Assembly (NCBI RefSeq): GCF_900111835.1
Contig: NZ_FOJP01000004.1
Coordinates: forward strand, 42,668-106,667
Reading direction: 5' to 3'
Origin: Metapseudomonas otitidis
Lineage (GTDB): Bacteria > Pseudomonadota > Gammaproteobacteria > Pseudomonadales > Pseudomonadaceae
Length of the DNA: 64,000 nt
Shown: positions 34,901 to 44,624 of the stretch, one piece after another
How the letters are laid out: each line of letters begins with the position of its first letter
Position numbering within the stretch: position 1 is the first letter of the stretch
Position numbers and translations under genes: made by a program
The notes under the pieces: generated by a model
Seen by the model: the letters and a program-made list of their open reading frames with translations, nothing else
Databases searched by the model: none
What the model was told of the DNA's origin: nothing

Positions 34901-35421
34901 AACAGGTCGATCAGCGCGCCGCGCACGGCGAACTCGCCGTGCTCGTAGACCGTTTCCACGCAGCGATAGCCGGCCCCTTCCAGGCGCAGGCGCATCTGCT
35001 CCACGTCCAGCTTCTGGCCCACGTCCAGCACCAGGCTCGAGCCCAGCAGGAAGCGCCGGGGCGGCAGGCGGTGCAGGGCGGTGGTGATCGGCACCACCAG
35101 CACGCCATGGTCCAGTTCCGGCAGGCGATAGAGGCTGGCCACCCGCTGGGAAATGATGTCCTGGTGGGGGGAGAACAGGTCGTAGGGCAGCGTTTCCCAG
35201 TCCGGGAAGTGCAGCACCGGCAGGTCCGGGGCGAAGAAGCCCAGTTCCTGCTCCAGGCGTTCGGCGCTCTGGCTGTCGGCGGTCAGCAACAGGGTGAAGC
35301 GTCGGGCAGCGCTCGCCGCTTCGGCGATGGCCAGGCCGAGGGCCGCACCGTTGAGGTTGCCCCACTGCTGCTTGCCGCTGGCGGTGGGGAGGGTCGGGAG
35401 ACGCAGGACGGAGGCGGGCAA
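31969..35421 (-). CDS. mfd: Transcription-repair coupling factor Mfd
   Basis: A 1150-residue DNA translocase that removes stalled RNA polymerase and recruits UvrA. The UvrB-homology region is at the N terminus (about 1-350), the RNA polymerase interaction domain around 470-540 (HIDHGVGRYLGL), and the translocase motors follow with CGDVGFGKTEVAMRA near 625 and DEEHRFGVRQKE near 725. The RecG-like TRG motif and C-terminal regulatory domain are present. The start is TTG at 35421, preceded by GGAG at suitable spacing; no ATG or GTG starts the conserved N terminus SVLRLPTLPTASGK, so TTG is the best choice. Confidence 0.95.
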   Translation of the reverse strand: MPASVLRLPTLPTASGKQQWGNLNGAALGLAIAEAASAARRFTLLLTADSQSAERLEQELGFFAPDLPVLHFPDWETLPYDLFSPHQDIISQRVASLYRLPELDHGVLVVPITTALHRLPPRRFLLGSSLVLDVGQKLDVEQMRLRLEGAGYRCVETVYEHGEFAVRGALIDLFPMGSDLPYRIDLFDDEIETLRTFDPETQRSVDKVESIRLLPAREFPLDKKAVTDFRGRFRERFDVDFRRCPIYQDLASGITPAGIEYYLPLFFEETETLFDYLPGNTQVFSLPGIEQAAEQFWSDVRSRYEERRVDPERPLVPPADLFLPVEDCFARLKASPRVVADPSDLAPGVGRERFPTRALPDLAIEGKASEPLAALRRFLEEFPGRVLFSAESAGRREVLLELLARLKLRPQEVAGWPEFVASSERLAITIAPLDEGLLLDEPALALVAESPLFGQRVMQRRRRERRSDGGDNVIKNLAELREGAPVVHIDHGVGRYLGLITLEIEGQAAEFLALQYAEEAKLYVPVASLHLIARYTGTDDALAPLHRLGSETWQKAKRKAAEQVRDVAAELLDIYARRAARKGYAFKDPLADYATFSAGFPFEETPDQQAAIEAVVADMLAPKPMDRLVCGDVGFGKTEVAMRAAFVAVHSGKQVAVLVPTTLLAQQHYNSFRDRFADWPVRVEVMSRFKTAKEVEGAANELAEGKVDIVIGTHRLLQGDIRFKQLGLVIIDEEHRFGVRQKEQLKALRSEVDILTLTATPIPRTLNMAVAGMRDLSIIATPPARRLSVRTFVMEQQNTVIKEALLRELLRGGQVYYLHNEVKTIEKCAADLAELVPEARIGIGHGQMHERELEQVMSDFYHKRFNVLVASTIIETGIDVPSANTIIIERADKFGLAQLHQLRGRVGRSHHQAYAYLLTPPRKQMTEDAQKRLEAIANAQDLGAGFVLATHDLEIRGAGELLGEGQSGQIQAVGFTLYMEMLERAVKSIQKGEQPNLEQPLGGGPEINLRVPALIPEDYLPDVHARLILYKRIASAADEDGLKELQVEMIDRFGLLPEPTKNLVRLTLLKLQAEKLGIKKVDAGPQGGRIEFAADTCVDPLVLIKLIQGQPKRYKFEGATQFRFLVPMERPEERFNTLEALFERLVPQSA

Positions 35422-35572
35422 AAGGGGGCTCCGGTCGGAATTCGAACCGGGCGATTGTAACTATCCCGACCGTTGGATGTCAGTCTTGCGACGGCTGCAG
35501 ATTGCCGGCGCTTGCGCGCGTCGTCATAATGTAGCCCCTTTTTTCATCCCCTACATGTGGAAGGTACTGCCC
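35422..35572. promoter_or_regulatory. Divergent region mfd / gap
   Basis: A 151-base gap with both promoters. CATAATG at 35525-35531 contains a TAAT-type -10-like element for gap. The GGAAGG ribosome site at 35559-35564 supports the GTG at 35573 rather than the ATG at 35555, which has no ribosome site. Confidence 0.45.
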
Positions 35573-37021
35573 GTGACTCAGAAGCCCGACCAGTGTCTCG
35601 GTGAATGGATCGATCGTGAAGCCCTCGCGGAAGCGATGATTCCGCTGATCGGCCAGCTCTATCGCAACAACAACGTGGTCACCTCGATCTATGGTCGCGG
35701 CCTGATCAACCGTTCCGTGATCGACATCCTGAAAGCCCACCGTTTCGCCCGCCACCGCCAGGCCGACGAAGCCGAGCTGTCGGTCCACGACACCTTCCCG
35801 ATCCTGAAGGCCATGAGCGAGCTCAAGCTGGGCGCCGCTTCCGTCGACCTGGGCAAGATGGTCGCCAAGTTCAAGGCCGAGGGTGCCGGTCGCAGCCTCG
35901 AGCAGTTCACCAAGGACGAGCTGGCCGAGCTGGTCGGCAAGCAGAACGGCGCTGCCCGTGAAGGCACCGACGTCGTCCTCTACGGCTTCGGCCGCATCGG
36001 CCGCCTGCTGGCGCGCATCCTCATCGAGAAGACCGGTGGCGGCGACGGCCTGCGCCTGCGCGCCATCGTCGTCCGCAAGGGCGCCGAGAACGACCTGGTC
36101 AAGCGCGCCAGCCTGCTGCGTCGCGACTCCGTGCACGGTCCGTTCGACGGCACCATCGTCATCGACGAGGAGAACAACACCCTCACCGCCAACGGCAACC
36201 TGATTCAGGTGATCTACTCCAACGATCCCGCCTCGGTCGACTACACCGCCTACGGCATCAAGAACGCCCTGCTGGTGGACAACACCGGCAAATGGCGTGA
36301 CGCCGAGGGCCTGAGCCAGCACCTGAAGTGCCCGGGTATCGACCGCGTGGTCCTCACCGCTCCCGGCAAGGGCGCGCTGAAGAACATCGTCCACGGCATC
36401 AACCACGGCGAAATCACCGCCGACGACAAGATCATCTCCGCTGCCTCCTGCACCACCAACGCCATCGTGCCGGTGCTCAAGGCCGTGAATGACAAGTTCG
36501 GCATCGCCAACGGCCACGTCGAGACCGTTCACTCGTACACCAACGACCAGAACCTGATCGACAACTTCCACAAGGGCAGCCGCCGTGGCCGCAGCGCCGC
36601 GCTGAACATGGTGATCACCGAGACCGGTGCCGCCACCGCAGCCGCCAAGGCCCTGCCGGTGCTGAAAGGCAAGCTGACCGGCAACGCCATCCGCGTGCCG
36701 ACCCCGAACGTCTCCATGGCCATCCTCAACCTGAACCTGGAGAAGGCCACCACCCGCGACGAGATCAACGAGTACCTGCGCCAGATGGCCATGCACTCCG
36801 ACCTGCACAAGCAGATCGACTACGTCTCCTCCCAGGAAGTGGTTTCCACCGACTTCGTCGGCTCCCGCCATGCTGGCGTGGTGGATGCCGAAGCCACCAT
36901 CTGCAACGACAACCGTGTCGTCCTCTATGTCTGGTACGACAACGAGTTCGGCTACAGCTGCCAGGTGGTCCGCGTGATGGAAGACATGGCTGGGGTCAAC
37001 CCGCCGGCCTTCCCGCGCTAA
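35573..37021 (+). CDS. gap: Glyceraldehyde-3-phosphate dehydrogenase with N-terminal extension
   Basis: A 482-residue GAPDH family member, far longer than the usual ~335. The NAD-binding domain begins only at about residue 133 (VVLYGFGRIGRLLA), and the catalytic cysteine is C293 in AASCTTNAIVP, so the enzyme core is intact. The first ~130 residues form a mostly helical, unrelated region that includes LIGQLYRNNNVVTSIYGRGL. Such long GAPDHs are known in Pseudomonas and act in gluconeogenesis, but the role of the extension is not described to my knowledge. GTG at 35573 is preferred from its ribosome site; ATG at 35555 would add six residues. Confidence 0.9.
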   Translation: MTQKPDQCLGEWIDREALAEAMIPLIGQLYRNNNVVTSIYGRGLINRSVIDILKAHRFARHRQADEAELSVHDTFPILKAMSELKLGAASVDLGKMVAKFKAEGAGRSLEQFTKDELAELVGKQNGAAREGTDVVLYGFGRIGRLLARILIEKTGGGDGLRLRAIVVRKGAENDLVKRASLLRRDSVHGPFDGTIVIDEENNTLTANGNLIQVIYSNDPASVDYTAYGIKNALLVDNTGKWRDAEGLSQHLKCPGIDRVVLTAPGKGALKNIVHGINHGEITADDKIISAASCTTNAIVPVLKAVNDKFGIANGHVETVHSYTNDQNLIDNFHKGSRRGRSAALNMVITETGAATAAAKALPVLKGKLTGNAIRVPTPNVSMAILNLNLEKATTRDEINEYLRQMAMHSDLHKQIDYVSSQEVVSTDFVGSRHAGVVDAEATICNDNRVVLYVWYDNEFGYSCQVVRVMEDMAGVNPPAFPR

Positions 37022-37035
37022 GTCGCTGGTCCGTG

Positions 37036-37065
37036 AAAACGGGAGCTCTCGGGCTCCCGTTTTTC
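37036..37065 (+). terminator. gap terminator
   Basis: AAAACGGGAGC pairs perfectly with GCTCCCGTTTT around TCTCGG, followed by TTCATTTT. A strong intrinsic terminator 14 bases after gap. Confidence 0.9.
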
Positions 37066-37115
37066 ATTTTTCCGGCTGTAATCGCTAGACCCCTCCCTTC
37101 TTTTCGGAACTCCTG

Positions 37116-38507
37116 ATGGACGGACAACAGCAGCACGCCGGCTCGCTCAAGCGCGGGCTGGAAAACCGCCATATCCAGTTGATCGCCCTGGGTGGCGCCA
37201 TCGGCACCGGCCTGTTCCTCGGCTCCGCCGGGGTGCTCAAGTCCGCCGGGCCGTCGATGATCCTCGGCTACGCCATCGCCGGCTTCATCGCCTTCCTGAT
37301 CATGCGCCAACTGGGCGAGATGATCGTCGAGGAGCCCGTGGCGGGCTCCTTCAGCCACTTCGCCCACAAGTACTGGGGCGGCTACGCGGGCTTCCTGGCC
37401 GGCTGGAACTACTGGGTACTCTACGTCCTGGTGGGCATGGCCGAGCTGACCGCCGTGGGCAAGTACATCCAGTTCTGGTGGCCCGACGTGCCCACCTGGG
37501 TGACGGCAGCGGTGTTCTTCGTGCTGATCAACGTGATCAACCTGGCCAACGTGCGGGTCTTTGGGGAGACGGAGTTCTGGTTCGCCCTGATCAAGGTGGT
37601 GGCGATCATCGGCATGATCATCCTCGGCCTCTACCTGCTGGTCTCCGGCACCGGCGGCGAGCAGGCCGCGGTGAGCAACCTCTGGAGCCATGGCGGGTTC
37701 TTCCCCAATGGCCTGGAAGGGCTGGTGATGGTCCTGGCGATCATCATGTTCTCCTTCGGGGGCCTGGAGCTGGTGGGCATCACCGCCGCCGAGGCCAGCG
37801 AGCCGAAGAAGGTGATCCCCAAGGCGATCAACCAGGTCATCTACCGCATCCTGATCTTCTACATCGGCGCCCTCAGCGTGCTGCTGATGCTGTATCCCTG
37901 GGATAAGCTGCTGGAAACCCTGAACGCCGCCGGCGACCCCTACAGCGGCAGCCCCTTCGTGCAGATCTTCTCGCTGATCGGCAGTGACACCGCCGCCCAC
38001 CTGCTGAACTTCGTGGTGCTGACCGCCGCGCTGTCGGTCTACAACAGCGGCGTGTACTGCAACAGCCGCATGCTCTACGGCCTGGCCGAGCAGGGCGATG
38101 CGCCGAAGGCGCTGCTCAAGGTCAACCGCCGTGGCGTGCCGGTGCTGGCCATTGGCGTGTCCGCACTGATCACCCTGCTCTGCGTATTGGTGAACTACCT
38201 GGCGCCCAAGCAGGCGCTGGAACTGCTGATGGCGCTGGTGGTGGCGGCCCTGGTGATCAACTGGGCGATGATCAGCCTGTCGCACTTGATGTTCCGCAAG
38301 TCGCTGCAGCGCCAGGGCATCGAGCCGTTCTTCAAGTCGCTCTGGTACCCCTTCAGCAACTACCTGTGCCTGGCCTTCGTGGCGCTCATCCTGGGCGTGA
38401 TGCTGCTGATCCCGGGCATCAACGTGTCGGTCTACGCCATTCCGTTCTGGCTCGCATTTATTGCGATTTGTTACTGGGTCAGGCGCTCCACCGGGGCGCG
38501 CCGGTAA
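37116..38507 (+). CDS. aroP: Amino acid permease, AroP-like
   Basis: A 463-residue inner-membrane transporter of the amino acid transporter (AAT/APC) family with about 12 membrane segments. The family start is clear: LKRGLENRHIQLIALGGAIG and TGLFLGSAG in the first segment, then RQLGEMIVEEPVAGSF and the amphipathic loop PKKVIPKAINQVIYRI. This layout fits proton-coupled uptake of aromatic amino acids (AroP) but proline or other substrates (ProY, CycA types) cannot be excluded from sequence alone. It has its own promoter region after the gap terminator and its own terminator. Confidence 0.82.
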   Translation: MDGQQQHAGSLKRGLENRHIQLIALGGAIGTGLFLGSAGVLKSAGPSMILGYAIAGFIAFLIMRQLGEMIVEEPVAGSFSHFAHKYWGGYAGFLAGWNYWVLYVLVGMAELTAVGKYIQFWWPDVPTWVTAAVFFVLINVINLANVRVFGETEFWFALIKVVAIIGMIILGLYLLVSGTGGEQAAVSNLWSHGGFFPNGLEGLVMVLAIIMFSFGGLELVGITAAEASEPKKVIPKAINQVIYRILIFYIGALSVLLMLYPWDKLLETLNAAGDPYSGSPFVQIFSLIGSDTAAHLLNFVVLTAALSVYNSGVYCNSRMLYGLAEQGDAPKALLKVNRRGVPVLAIGVSALITLLCVLVNYLAPKQALELLMALVVAALVINWAMISLSHLMFRKSLQRQGIEPFFKSLWYPFSNYLCLAFVALILGVMLLIPGINVSVYAIPFWLAFIAICYWVRRSTGARR

Positions 38508-38513
38508 AACCTG

Positions 38514-38539
38514 AAACGGGGGCCTCGGCCCCCGTTTTT
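38514..38539 (+). terminator. Permease terminator
   Basis: AAACGGGGGC pairs perfectly with GCCCCCGTTT around CTCG, followed by TTC. It lies seven bases after the stop codon. Confidence 0.9.
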
Positions 38540-38652
38540 CATGGTATGGCGGGCGGTGACCATTCGTCCGCACGCTGACTTCCAGTTGCCCGAGTCGCTC
38601 TAACAGTCGGAAATTTCAGGACTTTCAGTGGCCGCTTGGGAAGTCGCCTCTT

Positions 38653-38658
38653 TATAAT
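38653..38658 (+). promoter_or_regulatory. nqr operon -10 element
   Basis: TATAAT is a perfect -10 hexamer, 120 bases before nqrA. The -35 region at 17 bases spacing is GC-rich and not consensus, so an activator may be needed. GAGAGAC precedes the nqrA ATG. Confidence 0.5.
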
Positions 38659-38777
38659 GCGCGGTTTTCGTCCCGAGGCTCTGCCGCGTGCCGGCATATG
38701 TGCCGGTGCCTGCCTGGCGTTTGGCGGCTACTGTTCGACACCGGGACGAAACCCTTCTCAAGGTTCAGGCGAGAGAC

Positions 38778-40115
38778 ATGACAAGAATCAGACGGGGGTT
38801 GGACCTGCCCATCGCAGGCCAGCCTGAGCAGCGCATCGAGGCTGCACGCGCCGTGCGTAGCGTGGCCGTGATCGGCTTCGACTACCACGGCATGAAGCCC
38901 ACCATGCAGGTGCAGGTCGGGGACCGGGTGAAGCTGGGCCAGGCCCTGTTCGCCGACAAGAAGAACCCCGGCGTGCTCTTCACCGCCCCGGCGGCGGGCG
39001 TGGTCTCGGCCATCCACCGCGGCGAGCAGCGTGTGCTGCAGTCGGTGGTGATCGATGTGGACGGCGACGACGAAGTCGTCTTCGACACCTGCCCGGACAA
39101 CGCCCTGGATGCCCTTGATCCCCAGGCCGTGCGGGACAACCTGCAGCGTTCGGGCCTCTGGGCCGCACTGCGCACGCGCCCGTTCAGCCGGGTGCCGGCC
39201 GTCGATGCCGTACCCAGTTCGATCTTCGTGACCGCCCTCGATACCCACCCGCTGGCCGCCGACCCGCAGCCGATCATTGCTGTCCATGCCGCCGACTTCG
39301 AGCGCGGTCTCAAGGTGCTGGCGCGTCTGGGCCGGGTGTTCCTGTGCAAGGCCGACGGGGCCAGCCTGCCGGGTGAGCAGTTGACCGGCGTGCGCGCCGA
39401 GTCCTTCTCCGGTCCGCATCCGGCCGGTCTTCCGGGCACCCACATCCACTTCCTCGACCCGGTCAGCGCCACCAAGAGCGTCTGGCACATCGGCTACCAG
39501 GACGTGATCGCCATCGGCAAGCTGTTCGCCACCGGCCGCCTGTGGGTCGAGCGTGTCGTGTCCCTGGCCGGCCCGGTGGTGGAGAAGCCGCGCCTGCTGG
39601 CCACCCGCCTGGGTGCGAGCCTCGACGAGCTGACCGCCGGCGAACTCAAGCCCGGCGTCAACCGCGTGGTGTCCGGCTCCCTGCTGGGCGGGCGCACCTC
39701 CCGTGGCGCCTGCGCCTACCTGGGGCGCTACCACCTGCAGGTGTCCTGCCTGGCCGAAGGCAATGACCGCGAGCTGCTGCACTACCTGCGCGCCGGGGTG
39801 AACAAGCACTCGGTGCTGAACATCTTCGTCTCCAAGCTGATGGCGGCCCGTCGGTTCTCCTTCAGCACCAGCACCAACGGCAGCCCGCGCGCCATGGTGC
39901 CGGTGGGCAACTACGAGGCGGTGATGCCGCTGGACATCCTGCCCACCCAGTTGCTGCGCTACCTCATCGTCGGCGACACCGAGATGGCCCAGAAGCTGGG
40001 CTGCCTGGAACTGGACGAGGAAGACCTGGCGCTGTGCAGCTACGTCTGCGCCGGCAAGTACGAGTACGGCCCCATCCTGCGGGACAACCTCAACCGCATC
40101 GAGAAGGAGGGCTGA
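38778..40115 (+). CDS. nqrA: Na+-translocating NADH:quinone reductase subunit A
   Basis: A 445-residue peripheral cytosolic subunit of the six-subunit sodium pump, which oxidises NADH and reduces ubiquinone while exporting Na+. The N-terminal barrel-sandwich region ([20 protein letters not shown]) and GAPDH-like middle ([18 protein letters not shown]) are recognisable, and the length matches other pseudomonads. NqrA binds quinone in other species. It is the first gene of nqrABCDEF-apbE-nqrM; nqrB begins two bases after its stop. Confidence 0.96.
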   Translation: MTRIRRGLDLPIAGQPEQRIEAARAVRSVAVIGFDYHGMKPTMQVQVGDRVKLGQALFADKKNPGVLFTAPAAGVVSAIHRGEQRVLQSVVIDVDGDDEVVFDTCPDNALDALDPQAVRDNLQRSGLWAALRTRPFSRVPAVDAVPSSIFVTALDTHPLAADPQPIIAVHAADFERGLKVLARLGRVFLCKADGASLPGEQLTGVRAESFSGPHPAGLPGTHIHFLDPVSATKSVWHIGYQDVIAIGKLFATGRLWVERVVSLAGPVVEKPRLLATRLGASLDELTAGELKPGVNRVVSGSLLGGRTSRGACAYLGRYHLQVSCLAEGNDRELLHYLRAGVNKHSVLNIFVSKLMAARRFSFSTSTNGSPRAMVPVGNYEAVMPLDILPTQLLRYLIVGDTEMAQKLGCLELDEEDLALCSYVCAGKYEYGPILRDNLNRIEKEG

Positions 40116-40116
40116 C

Positions 40117-41328
40117 ATGGGCCTGCGCAAATTCCTCGACCGGATCGAGCACAACTTCGAACAGGGTGGCCGCTTCGAGAAGTGGTACGCCCTGTACGAA
40201 GCGATCGACACCTTCTTCTACCGGCCGGCCAACGTCACCCGGACCACGGCCCACGTGCGCGATGGCATCGACCTCAAGCGCATGATGATCACCGTGTGGC
40301 TCTGCACCTTCCCGGCAATGTTCTTCGGCATGTGGAACGTCGGCTACCAGGCCAACCTGGTGTTCGCCCAGAGCCCGGACCTGCTGGCCGCCCAGGACGG
40401 CTGGCGGTTCGCGCTGATCGGCAGCCTGGCGGGTTTCGACCCCAACAGCCTGTGGGACAACGTCATCCAGGGCGCTGCCTGGTTCCTGCCCATCTACGCC
40501 GTGACCTTCATCGTCGGCGGCTTCTGGGAAGTGCTGTTCGCCGCCATCCGCCGTCATGAAGTGAATGAAGGTTTCTTCGTCACCTCCGTGCTCTTCGCCC
40601 TCACCCTGCCGCCGAGCATCCCGCTGTGGCAGGTGGCCCTGGGCATCAGCTTCGGCGTGGTGCTGGGCAAGGAAGTGTTCGGCGGCACCGGCAAGAACTT
40701 CCTCAACCCCGCCCTGGTGGGCCGTGCCTTCCTGTTCTTCGCCTACCCGGCGCAGATTTCCGGTGACGCCGTGTGGACGGCGGTGGACGGCTTCGCCGGC
40801 GCCACCTCCCTGAGCCTGGGCGCTGCCGGTGGCGTGGAGAACATCGTCGGTCACGGCATCACCTGGATGGACGCCTTCCTCGGCACCATCCACGGCTCCA
40901 TCGGCGAGACCAGCACCCTGGCCATCTTCATCGGCGGCGGCGTGCTGCTGCTGACCCGCATCGCCGCCTGGCGCATCGTCGCCGGCGTGATGCTGGGCAT
41001 GATCGCCACCAGCACGCTGTTCAACACCATCGGTTCCGACACCAACCCGATGTTCGCCATGCCCTGGTACTGGCACCTGGTCCTCGGCGGCTTCGCCTTC
41101 GGCATGATGTTCATGGCCACCGACCCGGTGTCCGCCTCCATGACCAACACCGGCAAGTGGCTGTTCGGCGCGCTGATCGGCCTGATGGTGGTGCTGATCC
41201 GCGTGGTCAACCCCGCCTTCCCGGAGGGCATGATGCTGGCGATCCTCTTCGCCAACCTCTGTGCACCGCTGATCGACCACTTCGTCGTCCAGGCCAACAT
41301 CAAGCGGAGGCTGGCACGCCATGGCTAA
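40117..41328 (+). CDS. nqrB: Na+-translocating NADH:quinone reductase subunit B
   Basis: A 403-residue integral membrane subunit with about ten membrane segments. It carries covalently bound FMN on a threonine; the site corresponds to ASMTNTGKW in [10 protein letters not shown] near residue 335-343. NqrB also holds riboflavin and the Na+ path in the Vibrio enzyme. Its 3' end overlaps nqrC by eight bases, and the flavin is attached by ApbE, whose gene is in the same operon. Confidence 0.96.
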   Translation: MGLRKFLDRIEHNFEQGGRFEKWYALYEAIDTFFYRPANVTRTTAHVRDGIDLKRMMITVWLCTFPAMFFGMWNVGYQANLVFAQSPDLLAAQDGWRFALIGSLAGFDPNSLWDNVIQGAAWFLPIYAVTFIVGGFWEVLFAAIRRHEVNEGFFVTSVLFALTLPPSIPLWQVALGISFGVVLGKEVFGGTGKNFLNPALVGRAFLFFAYPAQISGDAVWTAVDGFAGATSLSLGAAGGVENIVGHGITWMDAFLGTIHGSIGETSTLAIFIGGGVLLLTRIAAWRIVAGVMLGMIATSTLFNTIGSDTNPMFAMPWYWHLVLGGFAFGMMFMATDPVSASMTNTGKWLFGALIGLMVVLIRVVNPAFPEGMMLAILFANLCAPLIDHFVVQANIKRRLARHG

Positions 41329-42109
41329 CCAGAAGGAATCCACGATCCGCACCCTGCTGGTGGCCCTGGTGGTCTGCCTGGTGTGCTCCATCTTCGTTGC
41401 CGGCGGGGCGGTGGCCCTCAAGCCGGTGCAGGTGGAGAACCGCGAGCTGGACAAGCAGCGCAGCATCCTCTCCATCGCCGGCCTCGGCCAGCCGGGCATG
41501 TCCGCCAGCGAAGTGAAGGCGCTCTATGCCGAGCGCATCACCGCCAAGGTGGTGGACCTCTCCAGCGGCGAGTACAGCGACGCCATCCAGGCCGCCGGCT
41601 TCGACCCGCTGAAGGCCGCCAAGGACCCGAAGCTCTCCGACGCCCTGCCGGGTGACCAGGACATTGCCTCCATCAAGCGCCGCGAGCGCTTCACCACCGT
41701 CTACCTGGTGGAGAAGGACGGCCAGCTGGACACCCTGATCCTGCCGGTGCGCGGCTACGGCCTGTGGTCGACCCTGTACGGCTTCCTCGCCCTCAAGGGC
41801 GACCTCAACACCGTGGTCGGCCTGGGCTTCTACCAGCACGGCGAGACGCCCGGCCTCGGCGGCGAGGTGGACAACCCGAAATGGAAGGCGCTGTGGAACG
41901 GCAAGAGCCTGTTCGATGAGCAGGGCCAACTGGCCATCCAGATCATCAAGGGCAGCGTCGAGCCCGGCTCGCCCAACGCCAGCCACCAGGTCGACGGCCT
42001 GGCCGGCGCCACTCTGACCAGCAAGGGCGTCAACAACCTGCTGCATTTCTGGCTCGGCAAGAACGGCTTCGGCCCCTTCCTGGCCAAGCTGAACAACGGG
42101 GAGGCATGA
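41321..42109 (+). CDS. nqrC: Na+-translocating NADH:quinone reductase subunit C
   Basis: A 262-residue subunit with one N-terminal membrane anchor (about residues 10-32) and a large periplasmic FMN domain. The flavinylation motif SGATLTS-type sequence is present as [13 protein letters not shown] at about 227-239, with the threonine acceptor for ApbE. It overlaps nqrB by eight bases and nqrD by four bases. Confidence 0.96.
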   Translation: MANQKESTIRTLLVALVVCLVCSIFVAGGAVALKPVQVENRELDKQRSILSIAGLGQPGMSASEVKALYAERITAKVVDLSSGEYSDAIQAAGFDPLKAAKDPKLSDALPGDQDIASIKRRERFTTVYLVEKDGQLDTLILPVRGYGLWSTLYGFLALKGDLNTVVGLGFYQHGETPGLGGEVDNPKWKALWNGKSLFDEQGQLAIQIIKGSVEPGSPNASHQVDGLAGATLTSKGVNNLLHFWLGKNGFGPFLAKLNNGEA

Positions 42110-42780
42110 ACATGGCGCAACCCACGATCCGCTCGGTCCTGCTGGACCCGATCCTGCACAACAACCCCATCGGCCTGCAGATCCTCGGCATCTGCTCGGC
42201 CCTGGCGGTCACCTCCAACCTGAAGACCGCGCTGGTGATGTCCATCGCCCTGACGCTGGTGACCGGCTTCTCCAACCTGTTCATCTCGATGATCCGCAGC
42301 CAGATCCCCAGCTCGATCCGCATGATCGTGCAGATGGTGATCATCGCCTCGCTGGTGATAGTGGTGGACCAGGTGCTCAAGGCCTATGCCTTCAGCCTGT
42401 CCAAGCAGCTCTCGGTGTTCGTCGGCCTGATCATCACCAACTGCATCGTGATGGGCCGCGCCGAAGCCTTCGCCATGGCCAATCCGCCCGTGCTGTCGTT
42501 CTTCGACGGCATCGGCAACGGCCTGGGCTACAGCGCCATGCTCATCGTCCTCGGCGTGATCCGCGAGCTGTTCGGCTCCGGCAAGCTGCTGGGCTACGAG
42601 ATCCTCCCGGTGATCAACGACGGCGGCTGGTACCAGCCCAACGGGCTGTTGCTGCTGCCGCCCTCGGCCTTCTTCCTCATCGGCCTGATCATCTGGGCCC
42701 TGCGCAGCTGGAAGACCGAGCAGAAGGAAGCCCCGTCCTTCAAGATCGCGCCCCAGGTATCCAACAAGGAGGCCTACTGA
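42106..42780 (+). CDS. nqrD: Na+-translocating NADH:quinone reductase subunit D
   Basis: A 224-residue membrane subunit with six membrane segments; NqrD and NqrE together bind an intramembrane 2Fe-2S cluster, using cysteines such as the one in [16 protein letters not shown]. The start ATG at 42106 overlaps the nqrC stop by four bases; a second ATG two codons later (42112) would give MAQPTIRS and is an alternative. Related to RnfE/RsxE. Confidence 0.95.
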   Translation: MNMAQPTIRSVLLDPILHNNPIGLQILGICSALAVTSNLKTALVMSIALTLVTGFSNLFISMIRSQIPSSIRMIVQMVIIASLVIVVDQVLKAYAFSLSKQLSVFVGLIITNCIVMGRAEAFAMANPPVLSFFDGIGNGLGYSAMLIVLGVIRELFGSGKLLGYEILPVINDGGWYQPNGLLLLPPSAFFLIGLIIWALRSWKTEQKEAPSFKIAPQVSNKEAY

Positions 42781-43388
42781 TGGAGCACTACATCAGCCTG
42801 TTCGTGAAGGCGGTGTTCGTCGAGAACATGGCCCTGGCCTTCTTCCTCGGCATGTGCACCTTCATCGCCATTTCCAAGAAGGTGGAAACCGCCATCGGCC
42901 TCGGCATCGCCGTGATCGTGGTGCAGGCCATCACCGTGCCGGCCAACAACCTGCTCTACACCCTCCTGCTCAAGGATGGCGCGCTGGCCTGGGCCGGCCT
43001 GCCGGACGTGGACCTGTCGTTCCTCGGCCTGCTCAGCTACATCGGGGTGATCGCCGCCATCGTGCAGATTCTCGAGATGCTGCTCGACAAGTACGTGCCC
43101 TCGCTCTACAACGCCCTCGGCGTGTTCCTGCCGCTGATCACGGTGAACTGCGCCATCATGGCCGGCTCGCTGTTCATGGTGGAGCGCGACTACAACCTGG
43201 GCGAGAGCGTGGTCTACGGCGTCGGCTCCGGCTTCTCCTGGGCCCTGGCCATCGCGCTGCTCGCCGGCATCCGCGAGAAGCTCAAGTACAGCGATGTACC
43301 CGAGGGCCTGCAGGGCCTGGGCATCACCTTCATCACCATCGGCCTGATGTCGCTGGGCTTCATGTCCTTTTCGGGCGTCCAGCTGTAA
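42780..43388 (+). CDS. nqrE: Na+-translocating NADH:quinone reductase subunit E
   Basis: A 202-residue membrane protein with six segments, homologous to NqrD and RsxA. It has [20 protein letters not shown] near the N terminus and [21 protein letters not shown] in the middle, including the cluster-ligating cysteines. The first base of its ATG is the last base of the nqrD stop codon, so translation is coupled. Confidence 0.96.
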   Translation: MEHYISLFVKAVFVENMALAFFLGMCTFIAISKKVETAIGLGIAVIVVQAITVPANNLLYTLLLKDGALAWAGLPDVDLSFLGLLSYIGVIAAIVQILEMLLDKYVPSLYNALGVFLPLITVNCAIMAGSLFMVERDYNLGESVVYGVGSGFSWALAIALLAGIREKLKYSDVPEGLQGLGITFITIGLMSLGFMSFSGVQL

Positions 43389-43397
43389 GGAGACGAC

Positions 43398-44624
43398 ATG
43401 CCGAGTTTCGAAATCTTCCTCGCCATTGGCATGTTCACCGCCATCGTCCTCGCGCTGGTGGTGATCATCCTCGCCGCCCGCGCCAAGCTGGTGTCCAGCG
43501 GCGACGTGAACATCGTGATCAACCGCGAGCGCACCATCACCGTCCCGGCCGGCGGCAAGCTGCTGCAGACCCTGGCGGCGCAGAACATCTTCCTCTCCTC
43601 GGCCTGCGGTGGCGGCGGTACCTGCGCCCAGTGCAAGTGCGTGGTGGAGAGCGGCGGCGGCGAGATGTTGCCCACCGAGGAGTCCCACTTCACCCGCCGC
43701 CAGGCGAAGGAAGGCTGGCGCCTGTCCTGCCAGACCCCGGTGAAGCAGGACATGCACATCGAGGTGCCCGAAGAGGTCTTCGGGGTGAAGAAGTGGGAAT
43801 GCACGGTGGAGTCCAACCCCAACGTCGCCACCTTCATCAAGGAGCTGACCCTGCGCCTGCCGGAAGGGGAGAGCGTGGACTTCCGCGCCGGTGGCTACGT
43901 CCAGCTGGAGTGCCCGCCCCACGAGGTGCACTACAAGGACTTCGACATCCAACCCGAGTACCGAGCCGACTGGGACAAGTTCAACCTCTGGAAGTACGTC
44001 TCCAGGGTCGACGAGACCGTCATCCGCGCCTACTCCATGGCCAACTACCCGGATGAGAAGGGCATCGTGAAGTTCAACATCCGCGTGGCCTCGCCGCCGC
44101 CGGGCAAGGACGAGATCCCGCCGGGCAAGATGTCCTCCTGGGTGTTCAACCTCAAGCCGGGCGACAAGGTCACCGTGTATGGCCCCTTCGGCGAGTTCTT
44201 CGCCAAGGAGACCCAGGCCGAGATGGTCTTCATCGGTGGCGGCGCGGGCATGGCGCCCATGCGCTCGCACATCTTCGACCAGCTCAAGCGCCTGGGCTCC
44301 CAGCGCAAGATCAGCTTCTGGTACGGCGCGCGCTCCCTGCGTGAAGCCTTCTATACCGAGGAGTACGACCAGCTGGCCGCCGAGAACCCGAACTTCCAGT
44401 GGCACCTGGCGCTGTCCGACCCGCAGCCCGAGGACAACTGGACCGGCTACACCGGCTTCATCCACAACGTGCTGTTCGAGAACTACCTCAAGGACCACCC
44501 GGCGCCCGAGGACTGCGAGTTCTACATGTGCGGCCCACCGATGATGAACGCCGCCGTGATCAAGATGCTGCTGGACCTGGGCGTCGAGCGCGAGAACATC
44601 CTGCTGGACGACTTCGGTGGTTAG
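43398..44624 (+). CDS. nqrF: Na+-translocating NADH:quinone reductase subunit F
   Basis: A 408-residue entry subunit that accepts hydride from NADH. It has one N-terminal membrane helix, then a 2Fe-2S ferredoxin domain with [14 protein letters not shown] and LSCQTPV (about 70-118), and a ferredoxin-NADP reductase-like part with the FAD motif RAYSMANYP and NADH-site [12 protein letters not shown] near 279-290. It ends [17 protein letters not shown]... as usual. Its last bases overlap the GTG of apbE. Confidence 0.97.
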   Translation: MPSFEIFLAIGMFTAIVLALVVIILAARAKLVSSGDVNIVINRERTITVPAGGKLLQTLAAQNIFLSSACGGGGTCAQCKCVVESGGGEMLPTEESHFTRRQAKEGWRLSCQTPVKQDMHIEVPEEVFGVKKWECTVESNPNVATFIKELTLRLPEGESVDFRAGGYVQLECPPHEVHYKDFDIQPEYRADWDKFNLWKYVSRVDETVIRAYSMANYPDEKGIVKFNIRVASPPPGKDEIPPGKMSSWVFNLKPGDKVTVYGPFGEFFAKETQAEMVFIGGGAGMAPMRSHIFDQLKRLGSQRKISFWYGARSLREAFYTEEYDQLAAENPNFQWHLALSDPQPEDNWTGYTGFIHNVLFENYLKDHPAPEDCEFYMCGPPMMNAAVIKMLLDLGVERENILLDDFGG

